Positions 27,202 to 35,329 of a DNA stretch of 64,000 nucleotides are shown here, in pieces. Origin of the DNA: Nocardia brevicatena NBRC 12119 (GTDB taxonomy: Bacteria; Actinomycetota; Actinomycetes; Mycobacteriales; Mycobacteriaceae). Where the stretch lies: the NCBI RefSeq assembly GCF_000308495.1, contig NZ_BAFU01000073.1, positions 1 to 64,000 of the forward strand, given 5' to 3'. The position numbers and the translations under genes are program-made. The notes beneath the pieces were generated by a model. That model made no database searches. It was not told where the DNA came from and worked only from the letters and a program-made list of their open reading frames with translations. Each line of letters starts with the position of its first letter. Positions within the stretch are counted from its first letter, which is position 1.

Positions 27202-27798
27202 CTATTCGGCCGCTTCGCTCTCGGCGGCGCCTTCCTCGGCCTCCGGCGCCACGGCCTTGGCCTCGAGAATGTTCACGATCAGCGTCTCGGGGTCGTCGAC
27301 CAGGGAAACACCGGCGGGCAGTTCCAGCGATCCGGCGGTGATCTGGGTGCCGACCTCGGCACCTTCGATGGACACCTCGATGGCTTCCGGCAGGTTCAGT
27401 GCCTCGGCGGAGATGGACACGGTGGTGACCTCCTGGGTCACCAGGGTGCCCGGGCCGGCCTCACCGGTCACGGTGACCGGGACATCCGCGGTGACCTGCT
27501 CGCCGCGCTGCACGATCAGCAGGTCGGCGTGCTCGATGTAGCGGCGGATGGGGTGCACCATCACGGACTTGGTCAGCGCCAGCTGCTTCTTGCCCTCGAT
27601 ATCCAGGTTGAGCACCGCGTTGGTGCCGTGCTGGCGCAGGATGGCGGCGAATTCCTGGGCGTTCAGCGCCAAGTGCTGCGGTTCGGTCTGGTGGCCGTAC
27701 AGCACCGCCGGGACATTGCCCGCGCGGCGGGTGCGACGGGCGGCACCCTTACCGAACTCGGTGCGTACGGTCGCTTCGAGAAGATTTACGTCGGACAT
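27202..27798 (-). CDS. rplY: 50S ribosomal protein L25/general stress protein Ctc
   Basis: A 198-residue Ctc-type L25 that binds 5S rRNA. The N-terminal L25 domain is [33 protein letters not shown] and the following beta-barrel; the C-terminal TL5 domain ends in an acidic tail ([20 protein letters not shown]), as is usual in actinobacteria. It is the first gene of rplY-pth; the promoter is in 27799-28117. Confidence 0.95.
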   Translation of the reverse strand: MSDVNLLEATVRTEFGKGAARRTRRAGNVPAVLYGHQTEPQHLALNAQEFAAILRQHGTNAVLNLDIEGKKQLALTKSVMVHPIRRYIEHADLLIVQRGEQVTADVPVTVTGEAGPGTLVTQEVTTVSISAEALNLPEAIEVSIEGAEVGTQITAGSLELPAGVSLVDDPETLIVNILEAKAVAPEAEEGAAESEAAE

Positions 27799-28117
27799 GA
27801 TGCGGAACTACTCCTACGGCTCTTCCGGGCTGGTGGACTGTTACGCCAGGGATGTATGCGCCCTGACGGTGGTCTGCTCGTCACGCGACAACCGCGCGGA
27901 GGCGGCCGGAAGCCGCGCCGCGTCGATTACGGGCCGCAGGTCTGCGGACACCCTCGCCGAGACAACCCGAACACTGTAGCGCAGCCGGTTGCCACGACAG
28001 GAATCGGGTGGTCAGGGCATGGGCGCCGGGCGAACACGGACGTGCCGCCGGGCGGCCGACGTGGTCGCGTACCCTGGACAGGTTGCCACCGCTCGACCCG
28101 CCGAAAGGTTGTTATCG
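27799..28117. promoter_or_regulatory. Divergent intergenic region, rplY | prfC
   Basis: About 320 bases between the divergent rplY and prfC starts. It must hold promoters both ways. I see no strong hairpin, repeat or operator. The ribosome site for prfC is AAAGG at 28104-28108. Confidence 0.4.
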
Positions 28118-29761
28118 TTGACCGCCTCCATCGAGGGCTCCGTCGCACCCGCCGCCCGCGGGTTGGCCGCGGAGGTGTCGCGGCGCCGCACCTTCGCCGT
28201 GATCTCCCACCCGGACGCGGGCAAGTCGACGCTCACCGAAGCGCTGGCATTGCATGCCCGCAAGATCTCCGAGGCGGGTGCCATCCACGGCAAGGCCGGT
28301 CGCAGGTCGACGGTGTCGGACTGGATGGAGATGGAGAAGGCGCGCGGTATCTCGGTGAGCTCGACCGCGCTGCAGTTCGACTACCGGGCGGCCGGCTCCG
28401 ATATCGACCATGTGATCAACCTGGTCGACACCCCCGGTCACTCGGATTTCTCCGAGGACACCTATCGGGTGCTCACCGCCGTGGACGCCGCGGTCATGCT
28501 CATCGACGCGGCCAAGGGCCTGGAACCGCAGACACTGAAGCTGTTCCAGGTGTGCCGCCACCGCGGTATCCCGGTCATCACCGTTATCAACAAATGGGAC
28601 CGACCCGGCCGCGCCCCGCTGGAACTGCTGGACGAAATCGACGAGCGGATCGGTCTGACCCCCACGCCGCTGTTTCTGCCGGTCGGTATCGCCGGCGATT
28701 TCCGTGGCCTGCTGCGTCGCGGCCCCGACGGCACCGCGGCCGAGTACATCCACTTCACCCGCACGGCGGGTGGGGCCACCATCGCCCCGGAGGAGTCGCT
28801 GAGTCCGGACGCCGCCGAGGCCCGCGAGGGCGCGGCCTGGACCGCCGCGGCCGAGGAGAGCGAACTGCTCGCGGTCACCGGCCAGATCCACGATCAGGAA
28901 CTGTTCCTGGCCGGGCAGACCTCCCCGGTGATCTATGCCTCCGCCATGCTGAACTTCGGGGTGCGCCAACTGTTGGAGACCCTGGTCGAGTTGGCGCCCG
29001 CGCCCGGTCCGCGCGCCGATCTCGAGGGCAATCCACGCGCCCCCGAGGAGCCGTTCAGCGCGGTGGTGTTCAAGGTGCAGGCCGGTATGGACGCCGCGCA
29101 CCGCGACCGGCTGGCCTTCATGCGAATCGTCTCGGGCGAATTCGAACGGGGCATGGTGGTCACCCATGCCCAGACCGGCCGACCCTTCGCCACCAAATAC
29201 GCGCTGACCGTGTTCGGCCGGGACCGCACCACCGTGGACACCGCCTACCCGGGGGATGTGGTGGGCCTGGTCAATGCCACCGCGTTGGCCCCGGGACACA
29301 CCCTGTACGTAGAGAAGAAGGTGGAATACCCACCGATCCCGTCCTTCGCACCGGAGCATTTCGCGGTACTGCGCGCGGCGAGCGCGGGCAAGTACAAACA
29401 GTTCCGCAAGGCCATCGATCAGCTCGACTCCGAGGGCGTGGTGCAGGTGCTGCGCAACGATGCGCGCGGTGACGCGTCCCCGGTACTCGCGGCCGTCGGC
29501 CCGATGCAGTTCGAGGTGGTGACCGCCCGGATGCAGGCCGAGTTCGGGGTCCAGACCCACCTCGAGCACCTCGGGTACACGGTGGCGCGACGCACCGACG
29601 CGGCGTCGGCACCGGAACTGGACCGCCGGCGCGGGGTGGAGGTGTTCACCCGCAGCGACGGAACGATACTTGCCGTGTTCAGCGACAAATGGCGGCTGCA
29701 GTACATCGAGAAGGAACTGCCGGACCTCATCTTGGAACCGCTGGTCGCCGCGGCCGACTAG
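28118..29761 (+). CDS. prfC: Peptide chain release factor 3
   Basis: A 547-residue translational GTPase that removes RF1/RF2 after termination. G1 is SHPDAGKSTLTE, G2/G3 regions are KARGISVSSTALQF and NLVDTPGHSDFSED, G4 is VINKWDRPGR. The C-terminal domains run through FKVQAGMDAAHRDRLAFMR and GPMQFEVV, the RF3 signature that separates it from EF-G. The TTG at 28118 was chosen for AAAGG about nine bases upstream; the frame is open to 27989. The IS5-type remnant begins right after the TAG. Confidence 0.94.
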   Translation: MTASIEGSVAPAARGLAAEVSRRRTFAVISHPDAGKSTLTEALALHARKISEAGAIHGKAGRRSTVSDWMEMEKARGISVSSTALQFDYRAAGSDIDHVINLVDTPGHSDFSEDTYRVLTAVDAAVMLIDAAKGLEPQTLKLFQVCRHRGIPVITVINKWDRPGRAPLELLDEIDERIGLTPTPLFLPVGIAGDFRGLLRRGPDGTAAEYIHFTRTAGGATIAPEESLSPDAAEAREGAAWTAAAEESELLAVTGQIHDQELFLAGQTSPVIYASAMLNFGVRQLLETLVELAPAPGPRADLEGNPRAPEEPFSAVVFKVQAGMDAAHRDRLAFMRIVSGEFERGMVVTHAQTGRPFATKYALTVFGRDRTTVDTAYPGDVVGLVNATALAPGHTLYVEKKVEYPPIPSFAPEHFAVLRAASAGKYKQFRKAIDQLDSEGVVQVLRNDARGDASPVLAAVGPMQFEVVTARMQAEFGVQTHLEHLGYTVARRTDAASAPELDRRRGVEVFTRSDGTILAVFSDKWRLQYIEKELPDLILEPLVAAAD

Positions 29762-29885
29762 GGTCTGTCCGGTAATTCGTTGTGGTGGCCGGCGTTAGCG
29801 CTGTAGAGCGTGGTTGGTCGTGGTGAGTTGACGGACCGGGCGTGGGCTCGGATCGAGCCCACGCCCGGTGCCGGGACGTGGCCGG
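29762..29885 (+). mobile_element. IS5-type remnant, left end and start of transposase
   Basis: Immediately after the prfC stop the sequence GGGTCTGTCCGGTAA looks like the terminal inverted repeat of an actinobacterial IS5-type element. About 50 bases on, MVGRGELTDRAWARIEP matches the first residues of IS5-type transposases (usually continuing LLP...RGGRWRDHR). The match stops after about 18 residues and the frame runs on into unrelated sequence, so the element is truncated. Confidence 0.6.
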
Positions 29886-30290
29886 CGATGGCCGTGATCT
29901 ACCGAAGACATACCGGCCGCGCTCGCGGCGTGGCGACGCGAGAACCCGAATGCACTCCCATCCTGGGAAATGGCCCATGGATGCGTGGTTCGGTTCTGGG
30001 GTATACGCGTCTACCACGGCGGGTGCATGGACTGTAACCGGCGTGGTGACCAGGCGCCGAGATGTATTGAGAAGTATCGAGCCGGCAACATACACCGGCC
30101 GGTAGCCGAAGTACTGCGACGACTGCCGTCAACATCGGCGCGACCTGCACAACGACCAAGACCAAGCGAGGATGCAGGGGTACGTCGGGAGCGATAGTAT
30201 CCCCCTCCGAACAATTCGAGAAGGCGCGATTCCCGAACCAAGGCAAGGCATACCCGGTAAACCGACCGAGGTAGTGAGCGAGAGTCGAGT
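29886..30290. other. Non-coding stretch between IS remnant and the Fic-like gene
   Basis: About 400 bases without a convincing gene. Short open frames exist on both strands but none has a ribosome site or recognisable content. Composition is less GC-rich than the flanks. It should hold the promoter of the gene at 30291. Confidence 0.4.
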
Positions 30291-31553
30291 TTGAGCAGCG
30301 AGTCGGGTGGCGGCAGGATCCTCGCGAACATGCTTGTTTCGATAACCAAACGCATCCGTGCTGCGCTCGTCGGCAAAGCTACCCCAAAAGTTGTCGAAAC
30401 TCATAGGGGGACTGCGGTCAAGGACTCACTCGAGAGTTTCCAGGAAACGAGCAAGGAGGGTAGGGCTACGATCGACCGGGCCGGTCGCGGTATGGAGACA
30501 GGTCGCGATACCGGTGCTGGGTTCCCGGAACACCGCGCGGGCAGGCCTGGACCTGCCGAAGGGACCGACCCGGGCGCTGAGGAAGGGTTTCGGAACCGAC
30601 CCCTCGAAGACCAGGCCCGGATCCTGGAGGAGGCTATGGATCTGCGGACCGATGCTCAGCGGCACCTCGAACTCAGCCTGTACATGGAGGACAAGCACCG
30701 CGACATGCCCAACATCTCCAAGAAGACCTGGCACGATATCCGCTACGGACTCGAGGGGTGGGTGAGCTGGCTCGATGCCAGAGCTTTCACACGACATAGC
30801 CTGCGACATAACCTGCACCCTGAGATGTCGGTCGAGTTCATGCAGGAAGTGCACCGCAGGCTACGGATCCGGCACGATCCGGAAGGGGCGGGGCAAATGC
30901 TCGAGGACGGAACGTGGGGTGTGAGCACCTTGACCAGGCCGTTGTCGCGAAACGAGCGGGCCGCCATCGAGGAGAACCCGTTGCTGGCGTATGTTCCGGG
31001 GCCCTTCCGGCCCGAACCCCACGGAATCGTGTTCTCTCCCCAGATCGAGGGTCCTCCCGGCGCGCGTACCCTGCGGTGGCTGGATGCCCCACCGACCGAG
31101 AGCGAGCTGGCTGCGATCAAGGACGATCCGCTGCAGGATTACATGGCGCCGGGAGCGTTGCCGGCTCAGGAACACGGTGTGATCGTCTACCCTGCTTTCG
31201 GCACCGACACCCGCGAGTTCCATGTATCGCTGTGCGATCGGTACAACAATACGATCAGGCAGTCCGAGTCCGATCACGACCGGTATTGGGCGGCCGGCGA
31301 GTTCGTGCGCGATCTCGTGGGCGCGCATCAGTGGAAAGGTGATGGTCATGGCCGGCACGGGCTGGCCCTTTTGCATTCCATGTTGGAGCGGTCAGGCATG
31401 AACCCGAGCGCTATCGCCAACTACAACCCGCTGGGTATGTCGCCGCCGGAATGGGTTGATACGGTGCGGGCCGGAAGCGAGCGCTACGGTCGGTGGCGAG
31501 AGCTGGAACAGGCGCACGGGGATATAGATCCAATAGACCTGCTCGACCTGTGA
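30291..31553 (+). CDS. Unrecognised protein with a Fic/Fido-like motif
   Basis: A 420-residue protein I cannot place in a named family. Residues 1-100 are polar and low complexity. About 176-195, LHPEMSVEFMQEVHRRLRI, looks like the Fic helix that precedes the active site (the 'elHrrL' pattern). About 346-371, HQWKGDGHGRHGLALLHSML then ERSGMNPSAI, looks like the Fic loop HPFxxGNGRxxR plus the next helix, but with one extra residue and His for the usual Asn. Between them are two copies of a 45-residue unit. Fido proteins transfer AMP or other groups to proteins; activity here is inference. The start is TTG 30291; ATG 30330 is an alternative and both ribosome sites are weak. No S/TxxxE(G/N) inhibitory motif was found. 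Confidence 0.45.
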   Translation: MSSESGGGRILANMLVSITKRIRAALVGKATPKVVETHRGTAVKDSLESFQETSKEGRATIDRAGRGMETGRDTGAGFPEHRAGRPGPAEGTDPGAEEGFRNRPLEDQARILEEAMDLRTDAQRHLELSLYMEDKHRDMPNISKKTWHDIRYGLEGWVSWLDARAFTRHSLRHNLHPEMSVEFMQEVHRRLRIRHDPEGAGQMLEDGTWGVSTLTRPLSRNERAAIEENPLLAYVPGPFRPEPHGIVFSPQIEGPPGARTLRWLDAPPTESELAAIKDDPLQDYMAPGALPAQEHGVIVYPAFGTDTREFHVSLCDRYNNTIRQSESDHDRYWAAGEFVRDLVGAHQWKGDGHGRHGLALLHSMLERSGMNPSAIANYNPLGMSPPEWVDTVRAGSERYGRWRELEQAHGDIDPIDLLDL

Positions 31554-31589
31554 GAGCGGGCGGAGAAGTATCGGCGGGGCCTGACCAGC

Positions 31590-32015
31590 CTTCCTGGGAC
31601 CTGTCCTGTAAGTCATCGGAGCCAGAGGAATCGCGGCGATGGTGAGCTCGGCTTGGTAGTAGGTGGTGCGTTTTGCGTAGTGGGTGGCCAGGTCAGGGAA
31701 CTGTTCGAGCCGGTTGAAGCATCGCTCGACCACATTGCGCTGCTTGTAGGTGTCGGCGTCGAATCTTGGGCCGCCGCTACATGGGCCTTATGCGGCGAGT
31801 TGGTCGGCACGTTCGGCACGGACGAACCGGACCCGCCGATGGCGCAGTACCTGCCGCGTCGAAGGTGCGAGTATGCCTTGTCGGCGACCACCACCGCCGG
31901 CCGCACCCGCGGCCGGCCGGGTTCGGTGCAGGCTGCGTTGATGCCGTTGAGCAGCGGCAACAGCTAAAGGTTGTCGCCGGCCTGGCCGCCGATGAGCACG
32001 ACCCGCATCAGCGGC
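31590..32015 (-). mobile_element. IS5-type transposase remnant (minus strand), C-terminal part with frameshifts
   Basis: Read on the minus strand from about 32010: VLIGGQAGDNL, then an in-frame TAG, LLPLLNGINAACTEPGRPR, AVVVADKAYSHLRRGRY, then a frame change to VRAERADQLAA, another to FDADTYKQRNVVERCFNRL, EQFPDLATHYAKR and YYQAELTIAAI. This is the DDE-domain second half of an IS5-type transposase with a stop and at least two frameshifts. GGGACCTGTCCTGTAAG at about 31598 looks like the terminal repeat. It faces the opposite way to the left remnant at 29762. Confidence 0.75.
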
Positions 32016-32023
32016 TCTGCCCG

Positions 32024-32803
32024 CTATCCGGCCTCGCGCCGCTGTTCCGGCTCGACCGGCGTCGCCTCCGGCTGTTCGCCCGGGTTCCGTTCCGCGGACC
32101 CGAAACCGGTCTCCTGGGCGATCAGTCCCAGACGGCTCGAGGTCAGCCGCAGGCTCGGTAGATCACTGAGCGACAGCACCACCTCGTAGGTGCGTTCGTA
32201 ACCGGTGTGCGCGATCCGCCACCGGTGGTCGTCGCAGCGCACATAGCGGTCGGAGTAGAAGGCGGCACCGTGCAGCAGCATATTGTGCTCCGGAATGAGC
32301 ACCGTATCGGAGAGATACCAGGTGCCGGTGGCGGTATCACCGTCGACATCGATCTCGGGGTGGTCGCAGTGGTGTTCGGTGACAACATGCGGGCCCAGGG
32401 TGTTGCGCAGGAAGGTCAGAAACGCGTCCCGGGACTCGAACTGCAGGTAATCGCTGTAGGTGGCGGTCGCCTCAGGAATCAACGTGTCGACGAACTCGTC
32501 CCACTGCTTGGTGTCCAGACTGCGCAGATACCGGAATTTGAGTCGACCGATGGCGAAGACATCGGCCGACTCGGCCTCCAACCGCGGACTGGCCTGCTCG
32601 GCGTTGGGCGCCCGCGGACCGGCTGTCAACGGGGGCTCCGGTCCGGGCTCCAGTCGTGGTGGTATCGGAATGTCCATACCCGCTCCCAGCGCAGCGGCGA
32701 GCGCGGCACCGGGGGCGGCCATTGCTTCGGTACTCTGCCCCGCGCGACGCGGGAACCCTGCCACCCGCTGTGTGCGGTCCCTTTCTTCCTCGCCCTGCTC
32801 CAT
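32024..32803 (-). CDS. SnoaL/NTF2-like fold protein
   Basis: A 259-residue protein with a disordered Pro/Ala-rich first 75 residues, then an NTF2-like alpha+beta cone: DVFAIGRLKFRYLRSLDTK, WDEFVDTLIPEATATYSDY, TGTWYLSDTVLIPEHNMLLH and DHRWRIAHTGYERTYEVVLS. This matches SnoaL_4-type nuclear transport factor 2 domains, which include small isomerases, dehydratases and binding proteins. The function is not predictable. The C-terminal 25 residues are polar and lie next to the IS remnant, so the end may have been altered. ATG 32803; no operon partner closer than 79 bases. Confidence 0.75.
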   Translation of the reverse strand: MEQGEEERDRTQRVAGFPRRAGQSTEAMAAPGAALAAALGAGMDIPIPPRLEPGPEPPLTAGPRAPNAEQASPRLEAESADVFAIGRLKFRYLRSLDTKQWDEFVDTLIPEATATYSDYLQFESRDAFLTFLRNTLGPHVVTEHHCDHPEIDVDGDTATGTWYLSDTVLIPEHNMLLHGAAFYSDRYVRCDDHRWRIAHTGYERTYEVVLSLSDLPSLRLTSSRLGLIAQETGFGSAERNPGEQPEATPVEPEQRREAG

Positions 32804-32881
32804 ACATCCACCATCCCACCGAAAGCGGACATTCAGCGGGGTTGACCAGATCTGTATCAGATCGCGACCAATGTTGATGGT

Positions 32882-33784
32882 CTACGGGGACGACTGCCCG
32901 TTGCCGATGGTGAAGCAGGTGCGGCAGAAGTCCTCGCCGAACTCCGTCAGATGCAGACTCTTACGCACGATCTTGGGTGCCCGGCCCGCTTTCTTCAGCG
33001 CGGCCTCCACCGTGGGCTGCACCTCCAGCACCATATACCGGCTCAGCACCACCGGGTCGTCGGAGGTCAGGGTGAGGCCCAGACGTTTGAGGTTGATCAG
33101 GTAGGAGCGGGCCCGGTCCGGGTACCGCACCCCGGCCTGTTCCGGCACCGAGGTCAGATCCCCGGCCACCAGCTCCGAGCCGATACCGAGCGGCCGATTG
33201 GTGCGCACGTCGACCGTGGGCTGCGGTCCGTTGAGCGCCATGTACCGCAGAATGCGCGCCTCGTCGGGGGCCAGTTCATCCAGGATCCGGTCGTAGGCGG
33301 GGTGCACCTCCTCGGTGAAGTACACATCGGCCGACCGGGCCAGCAGAGCGTCACCGCGTTTGCGCAATTCCGCCACCGTCGCCGAGTGCCGGTAGGGGCC
33401 GACGGTCAGCGCCTGCCGGCCGGAGGGCACATCGCTCCCCTGTCCGGTCGGCACATAGCTGACGATCTCGCGCACCGACCCCTCGGTGACGCCGAGCGCG
33501 CTGCGCGCGATGGACCGCAGCGCGTTGCCGGTGCGCTCGGCGAGCTCGGCCGAGGACTCGCCCTCGAGGGCGGCCTGGGTGATCTCCCTGGTCACTTCAT
33601 AAGAGGTGGATACCGCCCACTGCCCGCCGCGTACCACGCTGCCCGCCGCCAGACCGGCCGCCCGGAACACCCCCCGAATCAGCCGGGCCTCGTTGCTGAT
33701 CTGGCGCTGCTCGGCGTCCGCGCTGCGCTCCACAGCGCGGGAACCGGGCCGGGTGATCTCGTGTCCGGTCCTATCGTCTGCCAC
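32882..33784 (-). CDS. DUF4393 (Abi-alpha-like) protein
   Basis: A 300-residue protein that fits DUF4393, also called Abi_alpha after a phage abortive-infection protein. The N-terminal helical part contains RLIRGVFRAAGLAAGSVVRG; the domain core is DRILDELAPDEARILRYMAL, DRARSYLINLKRLGL, and YMVLEVQPTVEAALKKAG. It ends with EDFCRTCF, a Cys pair. In actinobacteria this family is widespread and often chromosomal, so a phage-defence role is only a hypothesis. It is divergent from the DUF445 gene with a 212-base gap. Confidence 0.65.
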   Translation of the reverse strand: MADDRTGHEITRPGSRAVERSADAEQRQISNEARLIRGVFRAAGLAAGSVVRGGQWAVSTSYEVTREITQAALEGESSAELAERTGNALRSIARSALGVTEGSVREIVSYVPTGQGSDVPSGRQALTVGPYRHSATVAELRKRGDALLARSADVYFTEEVHPAYDRILDELAPDEARILRYMALNGPQPTVDVRTNRPLGIGSELVAGDLTSVPEQAGVRYPDRARSYLINLKRLGLTLTSDDPVVLSRYMVLEVQPTVEAALKKAGRAPKIVRKSLHLTEFGEDFCRTCFTIGNGQSSP

Positions 33785-33996
33785 GTGCTACTCCGATATC
33801 GCCAGGTGAACGAATACGCTCACCGATTATTGCCCACCGATCACGATCCGTAGGGGTTGGACGTGACTCGCGCCGACGTCTGAGACACTAACGCAGCGCC
33901 GCTCGGCACAGCGGCCGACGCACCGCGAAGAAGCGATGATCAGGGTGCTAATTTGAGGTTCCGGTGAGCCGACGATCGCCGGGGCAGGAGGGTGTC

Positions 33997-35319
33997 GTGT
34001 TGGAGAGTGTGTTCGGGGTGCACCCGACGATCCTCCTAGAGTTGGTGACGATACCCCTTTTCACCGGCATCATCGGATACATCACCAACTGGACCGGTGT
34101 GCTGATGCTGTTCCGCCCGATCGCCTTCCACGGCATCGCACTGCCCGGTCTGCGCATGGTGTACCCGTATCTGCCCAAGCGGATCCAGGTGCTGCCGCTG
34201 TTGAGCTACGACGGTCGTTTCGGCTGGCAGGGCATCGTTCCGTCGCGGGCGGACAAAATGGCCAGCATCGCTGTGGACAAAGGACTTTCGAAACTCGGCA
34301 GTGTCGCCGATTTCTACCGAGAACTGGAACCCGACGCCCTGGCCGAACATCTCGCGGTCACCGCCGAAGGCCAGATCCACGATATCGTCGAGGAAATTCT
34401 GCGCCGCGAACATCCGCAACTCTGGTACAACCTGCCCGCCCCGGTTCGCGAAATGGTGCATCAGCGGGTGCGTCAGCAGTTGCCGACCATTCTGCGCGAA
34501 CTCACCGAGGAACTCGGCGCCAATATCGATCAACTGCTGGACGTCAAGCAGATGGTCATCCGCTATTTCCAGGCCCGGCCCCAACTGCTCAACCAGTTGT
34601 TCCAGGTCCTCGGAGCCAAGGAACTGCGATTCATGCAGAACTTCGGCTTCTATTTCGGCGCGCCGATGGGCCTGGTGCTGGTCGCCATCCTGCATGTGAC
34701 CGATTGGTCGACGCTCGCGGTCCTGCCCATCGGCGGGGTGGTCATCGGCTGGGTGGTCAACTGGGTGGGTATCAATCTGATCTTCGTCCCCGCAGAACCG
34801 AAATGGTGGTGTCCGTGGCGGCAGGGCCTGCTGATCAAACGACAGCCCGAGATCACCGCCGGCTACGCGGAATTGGTGTCCACCCAGGTGATGACGGTGG
34901 CCAATATCGGCGATGAACTGCTCAACGGTCCCCGATCGGACCGCACCCTGCAAATGCTGGAGGACACCTTGCGTCCGGCCGCCGATCGGGCGCTCGGTCC
35001 GGCGCGCGGCGCGGTCAAACTGGTGCTGGGCAGCCGCGAGTACAACGCCCTGCAGACGACATTCACCAACGAGGCCATGGCCATCGCCCCGATCGCCTTC
35101 GCCGACCCCGATTTCAACCTGCGCCAGGGCAAACAGATCAACAACTACATCGCCAAACAGATGGCGGCGCTGTCCCCGTACGACTTCGTCGATATGCTGC
35201 GCGCCGCCATCAAACAGGACGAGTGGCTGCTGTTCGTACACGGCGGCGTACTCGGGCTCTTCGCCGGCTACGCGCACATCCTGGTCTTCGGCACCACCGT
35301 GGCGACCACCTGGATATAG
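33997..35319 (+). CDS. DUF445 membrane protein
   Basis: A 440-residue protein with hydrophobic segments at both ends and in the middle: LLELVTIPLFTGIIGYITN near the N-terminus, LVLVAILHVTDWSTLAVLPI and GGVVIGWVVNWVGINLIFV in the middle, and VLGLFAGYAHILVFGTTVA at the C-terminus. DUF445 proteins (YheB/YjiN relatives) are inner-membrane proteins of unknown role with repeated amphipathic helices between the membrane parts, which fits LEPDALAEHLAVTAEGQIHD and similar stretches. AGGAGGG at 33986-33992 favours GTG 33997 or TTG 34000 over the GTG at 33964. It converges with the ABC-F gene. Confidence 0.8.
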   Translation: MLESVFGVHPTILLELVTIPLFTGIIGYITNWTGVLMLFRPIAFHGIALPGLRMVYPYLPKRIQVLPLLSYDGRFGWQGIVPSRADKMASIAVDKGLSKLGSVADFYRELEPDALAEHLAVTAEGQIHDIVEEILRREHPQLWYNLPAPVREMVHQRVRQQLPTILRELTEELGANIDQLLDVKQMVIRYFQARPQLLNQLFQVLGAKELRFMQNFGFYFGAPMGLVLVAILHVTDWSTLAVLPIGGVVIGWVVNWVGINLIFVPAEPKWWCPWRQGLLIKRQPEITAGYAELVSTQVMTVANIGDELLNGPRSDRTLQMLEDTLRPAADRALGPARGAVKLVLGSREYNALQTTFTNEAMAIAPIAFADPDFNLRQGKQINNYIAKQMAALSPYDFVDMLRAAIKQDEWLLFVHGGVLGLFAGYAHILVFGTTVATTWI

Positions 35320-35329
35320 GCGAGGCGTC

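Noticed and set aside
26815-29472. 885-codon plus-strand open frame across pth, rplY and prfC
   Set aside because: It runs through three genes whose products are certain; low-complexity peptide.
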